This document shows, one piece after another, positions 32,620-41,467 of a stretch of DNA of 64,000 bases (within the stretch, counting starts at the first letter, position 1; each line of letters opens with the position of its first letter). This DNA comes from Bordetella petrii (GTDB lineage Bacteria; Pseudomonadota; Gammaproteobacteria; Burkholderiales; Burkholderiaceae_B). A program made the position numbers and the translations under genes. The DNA lies in contig NZ_JAFMZZ010000001.1 in NCBI RefSeq assembly GCF_017356245.1, positions 2,087,490 through 2,151,489 on the forward strand, in the 5' to 3' direction. The notes under the pieces were generated by a model that was given only the letters and a program-made list of their open reading frames with translations, searched no databases and was not told the DNA's origin.

Positions 32620-33315
32620 TCAGTCGGCGGCCGGCCCGGCCAGCTCGGTCATGACGTTGCGCCCGGTGCGCTCGAGGTGGCGGGTAAGAATCTGCGCGGC
32701 GCGCTCGGCGTCGCGCGCCATGGCGGCTTCAAAGATGGCCTGGTGCTCGGCCGGTACGTTGGCATCGGGCGCATGGCGCGCCAGGAACAGGCGGCGGTAG
32801 CGGTCGCTGAGGTCGTGCAGGCTGCCGCAGAAGCGCAGCAGCAGCGGCATGCCGCAGGCCGCGAACAAGGTCAGGTGAAAGGCCCGGTGGGCTTTTTCCC
32901 AGCCCTCGGCGCGCTGCCCGTCGCTTTCCAGGCGATGCAGCCGGTGGTAGGCCGCCGCCAGGGCGTCTTCCCAGGCATCGTCGCCGCGCCGCAGCGATTC
33001 TTTCAGCGCGGTGGTCTCGAGCTGGGTGCGCAGCACCGTGACTTCGCGCAGGTTCTCGGCCGACACCGGCGTGACCTGATAGCCGCGCTGGTCGGTGATC
33101 TGCACCAGGTCTTCGGCGGCCAGGCGCGTCAGCGCCTCGCGCAGCGGGCTCAGGCTGACGTCGTATTCGCGGCGCAACTCGTCCAGCCGCAGGCGCGCGC
33201 CGGGCGGGTAGGCGCCGTCCAGGATGGCGGCCCGGATCTGGATGGCGACCGAGGCGGTCAGCGACGGGCTGGCCGCGGGCTTGGGCGCGGCGGAAGAGGC
33301 CGGGGCGGTTTTCAT
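32620..33315 (-). CDS. GntR-family regulator (FCD domain)
   Basis: 231 aa. HTH about 20-90 (LRLDELRREYDVSLSPLREALTRLAAEDLV), FCD domain to the end. The first 18 residues are an Ala/Pro-rich extension. It is divergent from the AhpD-like, amidohydrolase and Bug genes, which are its probable targets, with an inverted repeat in the shared promoter region. Confidence 0.92.
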   Translation of the reverse strand: MKTAPASSAAPKPAASPSLTASVAIQIRAAILDGAYPPGARLRLDELRREYDVSLSPLREALTRLAAEDLVQITDQRGYQVTPVSAENLREVTVLRTQLETTALKESLRRGDDAWEDALAAAYHRLHRLESDGQRAEGWEKAHRAFHLTLFAACGMPLLLRFCGSLHDLSDRYRRLFLARHAPDANVPAEHQAIFEAAMARDAERAAQILTRHLERTGRNVMTELAGPAAD

Positions 33316-33343
33316 GCCGCGTATTGTAGCGCCCTGGATGAAT

Positions 33344-33370
33344 AATCGATTTGAATTAATAAAATCGATT
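33344..33370. promoter_or_regulatory. Operator between gntR (32620) and the amidohydrolase operon
   Basis: AATCGATTT-8-AAAATCGATT; nine paired positions per arm in a strongly AT-rich stretch. It lies 28 bp from the gntR start and upstream of the divergent operon. Confidence 0.55.
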
Positions 33371-33459
33371 TTTTATTGACATCGCCGCCCGCTTCGTCAA
33401 CCATATGCCTGCCGTGCGGCATTTCGCCGGCGCGGCGCGACTCGAAGAAGGAATCCCGC

Positions 33460-33897
33460 ATGTCCGCATCCCGCATCGATGCCGGCGTTACCGCCCAGGC
33501 CATGGGCGCGCCGCGCGACGCCGCCGCCCTGCAGCGCCAGGCCGACAGTTACCGCCAGCTGCTGGGCTACCTGCCGCCGCGGGTCGAGGCCCGCCTGCTG
33601 GTCACCGGCGCGCTCGACCCCGCGCTGGTGGAAATGCAGGAACAGGTGCGCGCCCATGCCATGAACCCGGCGTGCTTCGATGCCAAGACGGCGCAACTGA
33701 TGATCTTCGGCATGCTCATGGTCGAACTCAGCGATGCCGCCGTCATCCACGGCATTGCCGCGCGCCGCGCCGGCGCCAGCTGGGAAGAGATGCAGGCGGT
33801 GGTCAGCATGGCATACCTGTTCCGCGGTGTGTCGGCGGCGAACCGCGGCGCCGACGTGCTGGCCCGCATCGCCGAACGCGAAGCCCAGGCGAGCTAG
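33460..33897 (+). CDS. Carboxymuconolactone decarboxylase / AhpD-like protein without CxxC
   Basis: 145 aa all-helical AhpD-like domain (about 45-130: MVELSDAAVIHGIAARRAGAS...VVSMAYLFRGVSAANRG). The redox CxxC of AhpD is absent; His in AVIHG occupies the region that is acid/base in decarboxylase-type members. ATG 33460 follows AAGAAGGAA; an upstream ATG at 33376 would extend into the operator region. It ends 3 bp before the amidohydrolase gene, so their products probably act in one pathway. Confidence 0.85.
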   Translation: MSASRIDAGVTAQAMGAPRDAAALQRQADSYRQLLGYLPPRVEARLLVTGALDPALVEMQEQVRAHAMNPACFDAKTAQLMIFGMLMVELSDAAVIHGIAARRAGASWEEMQAVVSMAYLFRGVSAANRGADVLARIAEREAQAS

Positions 33898-33900
33898 GCC

Positions 33901-34761
33901 ATGCACGCCTGCCCCGGCCCCGACCGCCATACCAGGCAGCCAGCTTTTCGCATGCCTGCCGGCGCCCGCGACTGCCATGCGCATATCTTCGGCCCGCAAG
34001 CGCGGTTTCCTTATTCGCCCCAGCGCAGCTACACGCCTGAAGACTGCACGGTGGACGACTACGTGCGGCTGCTTGCCGCGCTGGGCATCGACCGCGCCGT
34101 CATCGTGCATGGCGGCGCCCATGGCACCGACAATGCCGCCACGCTGGATGCGCTGCAACGCATGGGCGCGCGGGCGCGCGGCGTGGCGGTGATGCCGCCG
34201 GGGCATACGCTGGCCGAGCGCCGGCGCATGCACGCCCTGGGCATGCGCGGCTATCGCCTGTCTACCGTGGTGGGCGGCGGCGTGGGCTTCGACCAGCTCG
34301 AGGCGCTGGCCGCCGAGGCGCAAGAGCTGGGCTGGCACCTGGTGCTGCATTTCAAGCACGCCAACGAACTGGTAGCGCTGCTGCCGCGCCTGCTGGCGCT
34401 GCGCGTGGATATCGTGCTGGACCACATGGCGCGCATCCGCGGCGACGAAGGCGTGGACAGCCCGGCGTTCGCGGCGCTGGCCCGGCTGATGGACACGGGC
34501 CGCGCCTGGACCAAGCTGGCCAGCCTGTACCGGCTGTCGTCGCAGCCCTATCCGCATGCCGACATGCTGCCCATGATCCACCGTGTGGCCGCCGGCTGGC
34601 CCGACCGCATCATCTGGGGCAGCAACTGGCCGCACCCGATTTGCGATGTGCCCATGCCCAATGACGGCGACCTGGTCGACCTGATCCCCTTGTGGGTGCC
34701 CGAGCCGGCGGCGCAGCACAAGCTGCTGGTCGACAACCCGGCATTGCTGTACGGATTCTAA
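33901..34761 (+). CDS. Amidohydrolase-family lactonase-like protein (LigI/PDC-hydrolase type)
   Basis: 286 aa TIM-barrel of the amidohydrolase_2 family. DCHAHIFG gives the first metal-site pair, IVHGGAHGTDN and VLDHMARI other active-site strands. The closest functional class is 2-pyrone-4,6-dicarboxylate lactonase. The last strand, which normally carries the catalytic Asp (GTDWPHP), reads GSNWPHP with Asn242. This may mark a subfamily with other chemistry or reduced activity. Between AhpD-like and Bug genes on one strand. Confidence 0.85.
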   Translation: MHACPGPDRHTRQPAFRMPAGARDCHAHIFGPQARFPYSPQRSYTPEDCTVDDYVRLLAALGIDRAVIVHGGAHGTDNAATLDALQRMGARARGVAVMPPGHTLAERRRMHALGMRGYRLSTVVGGGVGFDQLEALAAEAQELGWHLVLHFKHANELVALLPRLLALRVDIVLDHMARIRGDEGVDSPAFAALARLMDTGRAWTKLASLYRLSSQPYPHADMLPMIHRVAAGWPDRIIWGSNWPHPICDVPMPNDGDLVDLIPLWVPEPAAQHKLLVDNPALLYGF

Positions 34762-34823
34762 GGCGGCCCGCCCCGGCAGGCCGCGCCATAACAAGACCAC
34801 AACCAAGAACCACGGAGACAACC

Positions 34824-35798
34824 ATGTTCAAGAAAACCCTGCGCGCGCTGGCCGGCGCCGCGCTGGCGGGCCTGCTGCCCGCCGCGGCGGCGCAGGCCGC
34901 CGCCTATCCCGAGCGCGCCGTGACCATCGTGGTGCCATTTCCGGCGGGCGGCACGACCGATGTGGTGGCCCGCGTGCTGGCGGACAAGCTGTCGGGCATA
35001 TTCAAGCAGTCGGTCATCGTCGAGAACCGGCAGGGGGCGGGGGGCAACATCGGCGCGGCCTATGTGGCGCGCGCCAAGCCCGATGGCTATACCCTGCTGG
35101 TGTCCAGCGCCGGCCCGCTCAGCATCAACCAGCAGTTGTACGCCAACCCCGGCTACGACCCGGCCCGGGATTTCGCGCCCGTGTCGCTGCTGGCGTCGGT
35201 GCCCATCATGCTGGCGGCCAATCCCAAGGCGCCCTATACGTCGGTGGCCGAACTGATCGCGTATGCCAAACAGCATCCGGGCGGCATCGCGTACGGCTCG
35301 CAGGGCAGCGGTACCACCAGCCACCTGACCATGGAACTGCTCAAGCTGGAAGCCGGCATCGATCTGCAGCACATTCCCTATCGCGGCAGCGCGCCGGCCG
35401 CCACCGACCTGATCGGCGGCCAGATCCAGGTGATGTTCGACAACTCGCCCACCACGTATCCGCAAGTACAGGCGGGCACCATGCGCGCCCTGGGCGTGGC
35501 GTCGGCCCAGCGCGTGGCCAGCATGAAACAGATTCCCGCCATCGCCGAGACCGTGCCCGGCTTCGAGTCGGAAGCGTGGTTCGGCCTGGTGGCGCCGGCC
35601 GGCACGCCCGATGGGGTGGTGCGCGACTTGAACGCCGCGGTGCGGCAGGTGCTGGCCGACCCCGCGGTGATCAAGCGTTTCGATGAAGTGGGCGTGCGCC
35701 TGGTGGGCGACACGCCGCAGGCCTTCGGCCAGTTCATCCAGGCCGAAATGGCGAAGTGGGGCAAGATCATCAAGGCCACGGGCCTGCGGCTGGGTTAG
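34824..35798 (+). CDS. Bug-family periplasmic solute receptor
   Basis: 324 aa. Sec signal peptide (FKKTLRALAGAALAGLLPAAAAQA), then AYPERAVTIVVPFPAGGTTD, VIVENRQGAGG and PDGYTLLVS. CACGGAGAC precedes ATG 34824; the in-frame upstream extension from 34692 is not signal-like. Last gene of the GntR-facing operon, presumably capturing the compound handled by the amidohydrolase. Confidence 0.92.
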   Translation: MFKKTLRALAGAALAGLLPAAAAQAAAYPERAVTIVVPFPAGGTTDVVARVLADKLSGIFKQSVIVENRQGAGGNIGAAYVARAKPDGYTLLVSSAGPLSINQQLYANPGYDPARDFAPVSLLASVPIMLAANPKAPYTSVAELIAYAKQHPGGIAYGSQGSGTTSHLTMELLKLEAGIDLQHIPYRGSAPAATDLIGGQIQVMFDNSPTTYPQVQAGTMRALGVASAQRVASMKQIPAIAETVPGFESEAWFGLVAPAGTPDGVVRDLNAAVRQVLADPAVIKRFDEVGVRLVGDTPQAFGQFIQAEMAKWGKIIKATGLRLG

Positions 35799-35823
35799 CG
35801 CCGCGGCCCGCGGCCGCGCCTGG

Positions 35824-37935
35824 TCAGAACCGGTACGCCGCGCTCAGCGTCACGGTGCGGCGCTGCCCGTAGAAGCAGTCGCCGCGCCGCAGGCACGTAA
35901 CCTCGTAGGTCTTGTCGGCGATGTTGTTGACGTTCAGCGCGTAGCGCCAGGTGCCGCTGTCGTAGGCCAGCATGGCGTCGAACAGCGTGACCGAGGGCGT
36001 CTCGGGGGCGCCGCCGTCGGTGAAGGCGCCCAGGTAGCGCACCCCGGCGCCGGCCGAGAAGCCCGACATCCCGGCCAGGGCGAAGCGGTACTTGGTCCAC
36101 AGCGACGCCATGTGCTTGGGCACGCCTTCCAGCGCGGGGTCGATGTCGGTGTAGATGTAGTTGGCGATCACGTCCATCTGCTTGGTCACGCGGCCGCGCA
36201 GCTCCAGTTCCACGCCCTTGGTCTTGGTCTTGCCGGCCTGGACCTGGTTGTTGGGGTTGGACGGGTCGGGCACCTGGCGGTTTTTCTCGCGCAGGTCATA
36301 AACGGCGGCCGTGGCTTCCAGGTCGCTGTCGGGCGGCATGTACTTCAGGCCCAGTTCCCACTGCTTGCCGCGCATGGGCTTCCAGCGGTTGCTGTACACA
36401 TCGGTGCCCGCGATGGGGGTGAACGACTCGCTGTAGCTGATGTAGGGCGACAGGCCGTTGTCGGCGGCGTACAGCAGGCCGAAGCGCTTGGTGGTGGCAT
36501 TGTCGGTTTCGCGGTCGCTGCCTTCCACGTCCGTCTGGGCGCGGTCGTGGCGAATGCCGGCCAGGAAGATCCAGTTGCGGTAGCGGATCTGGTCCTGGGC
36601 GTAAAAACCCAATTGCTGCTGCGTGGTCTTTGGGGTGTCGGCGGTTTCGTAGTCGGGAATATTGCCGTACACCGGATGGTAGACGTTCAGCGGGCTGCCC
36701 ATGCCGGAGCCTTCCTCGCCGGTTTCGCGGTAGCGGCTGTAATCGGCGCCGAACAGCACCGTGTGCTCGGTGGCGCCCCAGTTCAGCCTGCCTTCCAGGT
36801 TCTGGTCGGCCAGCAGCGTGCGCATGCGCGGCTTGTGAACGTACCAGTAGCGGTTGAGCGTGGTCTGTTCGGGATCGATATACGGGTCTTCGGTATTCGA
36901 GTACGCGTCCGGGTACATCGACTTGTAGTCGACCTTGCTGATGGTGTTGCGGAAGTTCTGGCGCACCGTCCAGCGGTCGTTGAACTTGTGCTCGAACAGC
37001 CAGCCCACGCTGAACTGCTCGGTGTCGTAGGCATCGAAGCCCGGCTCGCTGACGAAGCGGCGCGTGGGAACCTGGCCGTTGGGGTTGTAGCTGACCGAAC
37101 CGTTCCACGGCAGGAACGACTGGGTGGTGCCGGCCTTGTCTTTCTGGAAATAGCCCTGCAGGGTCAGCGACGTGGCGGCGCTGGGCTGCCAGGTCAGCGA
37201 AGGCGCCAGCAGCAGGCGGTCGTCGGGCGCGTACTGCACCTGCGTGCCGCTGTCGCGCGCCACGGCCACCACGCGGTACAGCCACTGGCCGTCTTCGGTC
37301 AACGGCCCGGTCAGGTCGGCCTGCACTTCCTGGCGGTCGTGGTTGCCCACGATGACGCCGATTTCATGCTGCGCTTCGGGCTGCGGACGCTTGCTGACCA
37401 GGTTCAGCACGCCGCCGGTGCTGCCCTGGCCATACAGCATGGAAGAGGGGCCGCGCAGCACTTCGACGCGTTCCAGCGCGTAGATCTCGGTGCGCGGGTT
37501 GTTGTAGCTGAAGAACTGGCGCAGGCCGTCCAGGTATTGCACCGGCTCCACGCCGCGCACGCGCACGTAGTCGGCACGGTTGTCCACGCCGTAGGCGTTG
37601 GGGCGTACCCCCGCCGCATAGTTCAGGGCGTCTTGCACGTTCTGCGCGCCCTGGTCGACGATCTGTTCGCGCGGGATCACCGTGATGGCCTGCGGCGTTT
37701 CGCGCAGCGGCGTGTCGGTCTTGGTGCCGATGGCGCTGCGCCGCGCCACGTAGCCCGTAACCGGGCCGGTGGCGGTTTCTTCGCTGCCGGTAACGCGCAC
37801 GGCGGGCAGAGTGGCGGCGGTGTCGGCAGAGGTTTCCTGCGCCTGGACGCTGGAAGCGGCCAGGCCGGCGGCCAGCATGGCCAGGGTCAAGGCCGGCGCC
37901 TTGCGGGCGGGCGGTGTGCGCAAACGAGCTTTCAA
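35824..37935 (-). CDS. TonB-dependent siderophore receptor
   Basis: 703 aa outer-membrane receptor. Signal peptide about 1-32, a TonB-box-like segment (LPAVRVTGS), plug domain about 55-190 (TPQAITVIPREQIVDQG, VEVLRGPSSMLYGQGSTGG), then a 22-strand barrel ending in SAAYRF with the C-terminal Phe. There is no N-terminal signalling (STN) domain, so it does not work with a FecI/FecR pair. The FhuA/ferrichrome-type siderophore family is likely; the ligand is unknown. A Fur-box-like palindrome lies 45 bp upstream, so iron repression is expected. No siderophore biosynthesis or ABC genes are adjacent. Confidence 0.93.
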   Translation of the reverse strand: MKARLRTPPARKAPALTLAMLAAGLAASSVQAQETSADTAATLPAVRVTGSEETATGPVTGYVARRSAIGTKTDTPLRETPQAITVIPREQIVDQGAQNVQDALNYAAGVRPNAYGVDNRADYVRVRGVEPVQYLDGLRQFFSYNNPRTEIYALERVEVLRGPSSMLYGQGSTGGVLNLVSKRPQPEAQHEIGVIVGNHDRQEVQADLTGPLTEDGQWLYRVVAVARDSGTQVQYAPDDRLLLAPSLTWQPSAATSLTLQGYFQKDKAGTTQSFLPWNGSVSYNPNGQVPTRRFVSEPGFDAYDTEQFSVGWLFEHKFNDRWTVRQNFRNTISKVDYKSMYPDAYSNTEDPYIDPEQTTLNRYWYVHKPRMRTLLADQNLEGRLNWGATEHTVLFGADYSRYRETGEEGSGMGSPLNVYHPVYGNIPDYETADTPKTTQQQLGFYAQDQIRYRNWIFLAGIRHDRAQTDVEGSDRETDNATTKRFGLLYAADNGLSPYISYSESFTPIAGTDVYSNRWKPMRGKQWELGLKYMPPDSDLEATAAVYDLREKNRQVPDPSNPNNQVQAGKTKTKGVELELRGRVTKQMDVIANYIYTDIDPALEGVPKHMASLWTKYRFALAGMSGFSAGAGVRYLGAFTDGGAPETPSVTLFDAMLAYDSGTWRYALNVNNIADKTYEVTCLRRGDCFYGQRRTVTLSAAYRF

Positions 37936-37979
37936 GTGGATCCCCGGAAGATAAAAGAAGTAGATAAATTTTTGATATC

Positions 37980-37998
37980 AAGAATAATAATGATTCTT
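37980..37998. promoter_or_regulatory. Fur-box-like operator
   Basis: 19-bp palindrome AAGAATAATAATGATTCTT with six-base outer arms AAGAAT/ATTCTT; it resembles the 19-bp Fur consensus in length, symmetry and A/T content, in the promoter region of a TonB-dependent siderophore receptor. Confidence 0.65.
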
Positions 37999-38090
37999 GA
38001 TAAGATTGTGGATTATAAGAGATGGGCCGGCGCCGCGACATACTGTTGCGTAATTGCCTTGCCGCCTGCTCAGCCTGCGCCCGGGGGGCG

Positions 38091-38172
38091 GGCTCCGAAG
38101 GTGCCTGACACCGCTGTGTGCCGCGGGTGGCTCAACAGCACGGTGTCTGACACCCTGCGGGAGTCAGACACC
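38091..38172. repeat. Inverted-repeat family, locus R5 (overlaps the end of marR)
   Basis: A degraded unit A ends in GCCTGACACC (38103-38112), then the spacer, then unit B with perfect arms GGTGTCTGAC (38142-38151) and GTCAGACACC (38163-38172). The stop codon of the MarR gene (38164-38166) is inside the right arm of unit B. Confidence 0.7.
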
Positions 38173-38697
38173 TGGCTTGGCCGGCGGGCGGCGCGTGCCG
38201 CCCTGGCGGCGGCTGGCCTTGTCGGCCACGACATTCTCGGTGGCCATGCGCGCGCCGCGCTGCGCCACCACCTGCAGCAGGCGCAGCAGCTGGCGCGCTT
38301 CATCCGGGCTCAGGTCGGCCATCAGCAGGTCGTTCAGGCGGGCGACCTCGGGCAGCATGGCCTGGTACAGCGCCTGCCCGGATTCGGTCGCCATGACGTT
38401 GGTGATGCGCCTGTCGTGCGTATCCCGCACCCGGGCGGCCCAGCCTTTTTCGCACAGCGTGCCCAGGGCGCGCGACGTGCGCACCAGGTCCAGCCGGGCC
38501 GTGGCCGCCAGTTCGGCCGAGGTCAGCGGGCCGTATTCCACCGCCGCGGCCAGCAGGCGCCATTCGCGCCGGGTAATGCCGAACCGGCCTTCGCACAGCC
38601 GCACGAACACCGGGCTGGCCTGCGACCAGGCCTGGTACAGGCAGTACATGGGCATTTCCGCCAGATGGACGGGAAGCTGCGCGGGCGCGGAAGGCAT
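38164..38697 (-). CDS. MarR-family transcriptional regulator, C-terminus ending in a repeat
   Basis: 177 aa. HTH at about 50-115 (GPLTSAELAATARLDLVRTSRALGTL; wing DTHDRRITNV). It is divergent from the Bug-sulfatase pair at 38830, the likely targets. The basic C-terminal tail (SRRQGGTRRPPAKPGV) runs into inverted-repeat R5: the last codons (GGT GTC TGA on the coding strand) are repeat sequence. The repeat may have replaced the original end of the gene. Confidence 0.88.
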   Translation of the reverse strand: MPSAPAQLPVHLAEMPMYCLYQAWSQASPVFVRLCEGRFGITRREWRLLAAAVEYGPLTSAELAATARLDLVRTSRALGTLCEKGWAARVRDTHDRRITNVMATESGQALYQAMLPEVARLNDLLMADLSPDEARQLLRLLQVVAQRGARMATENVVADKASRRQGGTRRPPAKPGV

Positions 38698-38829
38698 TGA
38701 AGAGTCTCCTACCTGGGTTTTGTACGTTTATTTATGCCGATATTGGATTAGATCAAGAAACCCCTGCGTTGCTACAGTCTTTTACCTTACCGACAACTCA
38801 TCAAAAGACGGCAGGACAGGAGAGCAGAC

Positions 38830-39798
38830 ATGATCAAACGGATGATATGGGCCGCCCTGGCGGCATGCGCGCTGGCCACCGGCCCGGCCTGGGCGGCCGC
38901 GCCATTGAGCGGCCCCCTGACCATTGTGGTGGGCTATCCGCCCGGCGGCAGTTCGGACCGCATCGCCCGGCTGGTGGCCGAGCGGCTGAAAGACCGGGTG
39001 GGCGTTTCTGTCATCGTCGAGAACAAGACCGGCGCGGGCGGCCGCATTTCGGCGCAACTGGTGCGCAATGCCGACGCGAACCAGAACGTGCTGCTGCTGG
39101 GCAACCCTGCCGTGATGGTAGTGGCCCCGCTGGTCTATGCCGACCCCGGCTACGATGCGCAGCGCGATTTCAAGCCGGTGTCACTGGTCAGCAGCTACAA
39201 ATTCGCGCTGGCGGTGTCGGCCGATTCGCCCATGAAAGACATGAAGGCGCTGCGGGCGTGGCTGAAAGAACATCCCGACCGCTTCACTGTGGGCGTGCCC
39301 GCCACCGGCAGCCTGCCGCACTTTTTCGCGCTGATGCTGGGCGGCGAGATCGGCCAGCAGGCCGAAGTGGTGGGGTATCGCGGCTCGGCGCCGCTGATCA
39401 GCGAACTGGTGGGCGGCATCCTGCCGCAGGCGATCGACACGCTGGACACCCTGCTGCCGCAGCACCAGGGCGGGCGCGTGCGCATCCTGGCCACCTCGGG
39501 CACCGAGCGCGAAGCAGGCCTGGCGGATGTGCCGACCTTCCGCGAGGCCGGTATCGACCTGGCGGCCGACGGCTGGAACGCTTTCTTCGCCCCGGCCGCC
39601 ATGCCGCAGGACAAGGTCGAGCGCCTGGCGCGCGACATCGCCGCGGTCATGCGCGATCCGGCCATGCAGAAGGCCGTGCACGCCGTCAACCTGGAGCCCG
39701 TGTCGGCCGACGCGGCGCAGACCGCGCAGGCGCTGGCGGCCTATCGCAAGCAATGGGAGCCGGTGGTGCGCGAATCCGGTTTCAAGGCAACCCAGTAG
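38830..39798 (+). CDS. Bug-family periplasmic solute receptor
   Basis: 322 aa. Signal peptide ends near WAAA (about 23). The mature part reads GPLTIVVGYPPGGSSD and VIVENKTGAGG; the usual PDGYTLL is changed to ADANQNVLLLG, which makes it the most divergent receptor of the six. AGGAGAGC precedes ATG 38830. The gene stands 16 bp before the sulfatase-family gene, suggesting a sulfate- or phosphonate-ester-type ligand, but that is inference. Confidence 0.9.
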   Translation: MIKRMIWAALAACALATGPAWAAAPLSGPLTIVVGYPPGGSSDRIARLVAERLKDRVGVSVIVENKTGAGGRISAQLVRNADANQNVLLLGNPAVMVVAPLVYADPGYDAQRDFKPVSLVSSYKFALAVSADSPMKDMKALRAWLKEHPDRFTVGVPATGSLPHFFALMLGGEIGQQAEVVGYRGSAPLISELVGGILPQAIDTLDTLLPQHQGGRVRILATSGTEREAGLADVPTFREAGIDLAADGWNAFFAPAAMPQDKVERLARDIAAVMRDPAMQKAVHAVNLEPVSADAAQTAQALAAYRKQWEPVVRESGFKATQ

Positions 39799-39814
39799 CA
39801 AGGGCGGGCATTTC

Positions 39815-41383
39815 ATGAGCAAGATCCAGAACGTGCTGTTCATCATGGCCGACCAGCTGCGCGCCGACCATCTGGGCAGCTACGGGCATCCGTACCTGCG
39901 CACGCCCAATCTGGATGCGCTGGCGGCGCGCGGCGTGCGCTTCGAGCAGGCGTTCGTGAATTCGGGGGTCTGCGGGCCGTCGCGCATGAGCTATTACACC
40001 GGGCGCTATCCGTCCAGCCACGGCACGATGTGGAACCGCGTGCCGCTGTCGGTGGGCGAGGTCACGCTAGGCGAATACCTGGCCGGCCGCGAGCGCGACC
40101 TGGTGCTGATCGGCAAAAGCCACGTCATCCCCGACCAGGCCGGCATGCAGCGGCTGGCCATCGACGGCGGCTCGGAACTGGGCGCCTTGCTGGCGCGCGG
40201 CAGTTTCCGCGAGGCCGACCGCTACGACGGCCACCACGAGCCGGGCGATGAAAGCGGCTACCCGGCATTCCTGCGCCGCCATGGCTACGATTCGCCCGAC
40301 CCGTGGTCGGACTACGTGATTTCCGCCGTGGACGCGGGCGGGCAGGTGGTCAGCGGCTGGCACATGCGCAATACGCATCTGCCGGCGCGGGTCAGCGAGC
40401 CGCATTCCGAAACCGCCTACACCACCGACTGCGCCCTGGACTTCATGCGCAAGCGCGGCTCGCAGCCCTGGACCCTGCACCTGAGCTATGTGAAGCCGCA
40501 CTGGCCCTACATGGCGCCCGATCCCTACCATCGCATGTACCGCAGCGACCAGTGCCTGCCGGTGGTGCGCAACCAGCAGGAACTGGCCGGCGCGCATCCG
40601 GTGCTGCAGGCCTACCGCCAGCATGAAGAAAGCCAGAGCTTCGCGCGCGAAGAATGCGTGCGTACCGTGCGGCCGGCCTACCAGGGGCTGATCACGCAGC
40701 TGGATACCCACCTGGGCCGGCTGTTCGACTACATGGAAGGCGCGGGGCTGATGCGCAACACGCTGGTGGTGTTCACCTCCGACCATGGCGATTTTCTGGG
40801 CGACCACTGGCTGGGCGAAAAAGAACTGTTCTACGACACCGTGCAGCGGGTGCCGCTGATCATCATGGACCCGACTGCCGCGGCCGACGGCACGCGCGGC
40901 CAGGCAAGCCGGCAGCTGGTGGAAAGCGTGGACATCGCGCCGACCATCCTGCAGGCGCTGGACGTGCCGCAGGCCAGCCACCGGCTCGAAGGGCGGGCCC
41001 TGCAGCCGCTGCTGCACGGCGGGCCGCAAGACACGCCGTGGCGCGATGCGGCCGTGTCCGAGCTGGACTACAGCTTCCGCCAGGCGCGCTTGACGCTGGG
41101 CAAGACGCCGCAGCAGTGCCGCGCCTGGTCGGTGCGCACCGACCGGTGGCGCTACGTGTACTGGCGCGACGAACCCGAGCAGTTGTTCGACCTGCAGCGC
41201 GACCCCAGCGAGTTCGAAGACCTGGGCGCCAGCCAGTCCCACGCCGCGGTGCGTGCGGAGCTGAGGCAGCACCTGCTGGACTGGTCGCTGCGCGGCAAGC
41301 GGCGTACCACCATGTCCGACGAAGCGGTGGAACGGTCTACCAATGCCCACAAGCGGGCGGGCGTGTATTTCGGGCAGTGGTGA
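39815..41383 (+). CDS. Sulfatase-family hydrolase (arylsulfatase / phosphonate monoester hydrolase-like)
   Basis: 522 aa alkaline-phosphatase-superfamily enzyme. The formylglycine motif CGPSRMSYYTG starts at C53 and fits the (C/S)xPSR consensus, so maturation would need a formylglycine-generating enzyme encoded elsewhere. Metal residues are seen in IMADQLR (D13) and FTSDHGDFLGDHW. There is no signal peptide, so it acts in the cytoplasm, as phosphonate monoester hydrolases and some bacterial sulfatases do. Sequence alone cannot decide between sulfate and phosphonate esters. Co-directional with the Bug gene. Confidence 0.88.
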   Translation: MSKIQNVLFIMADQLRADHLGSYGHPYLRTPNLDALAARGVRFEQAFVNSGVCGPSRMSYYTGRYPSSHGTMWNRVPLSVGEVTLGEYLAGRERDLVLIGKSHVIPDQAGMQRLAIDGGSELGALLARGSFREADRYDGHHEPGDESGYPAFLRRHGYDSPDPWSDYVISAVDAGGQVVSGWHMRNTHLPARVSEPHSETAYTTDCALDFMRKRGSQPWTLHLSYVKPHWPYMAPDPYHRMYRSDQCLPVVRNQQELAGAHPVLQAYRQHEESQSFAREECVRTVRPAYQGLITQLDTHLGRLFDYMEGAGLMRNTLVVFTSDHGDFLGDHWLGEKELFYDTVQRVPLIIMDPTAAADGTRGQASRQLVESVDIAPTILQALDVPQASHRLEGRALQPLLHGGPQDTPWRDAAVSELDYSFRQARLTLGKTPQQCRAWSVRTDRWRYVYWRDEPEQLFDLQRDPSEFEDLGASQSHAAVRAELRQHLLDWSLRGKRRTTMSDEAVERSTNAHKRAGVYFGQW

Positions 41384-41393
41384 GGGTGCGCCC

Positions 41394-41444
41394 AGGAGTC
41401 TGACTCCCCGCAGGGGTGTCAGGCACCTGGCGGAGCCTGACACC
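41394..41444. repeat. Inverted-repeat family, locus R6
   Basis: Perfect arms GGTGTCAGGC (41415-41424) and GCCTGACACC (41435-41444), preceded by GAGTCTGACTCC from a second overlapping unit. It fills the gap between the convergent sulfatase and acyl-CoA synthetase genes and could act as a bidirectional stop, although it has no T-tract. Confidence 0.7.
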
Positions 41445-41467
41445 TGGTATGACCTGGCATACGCGCG

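Noticed and set aside
35683..38700. A 1005-codon open frame on the plus strand across the TonB receptor and MarR genes
   Set aside because: It is antisense to two well-defined genes and crosses intergenic DNA and repeat R5; its product has no recognisable domain.
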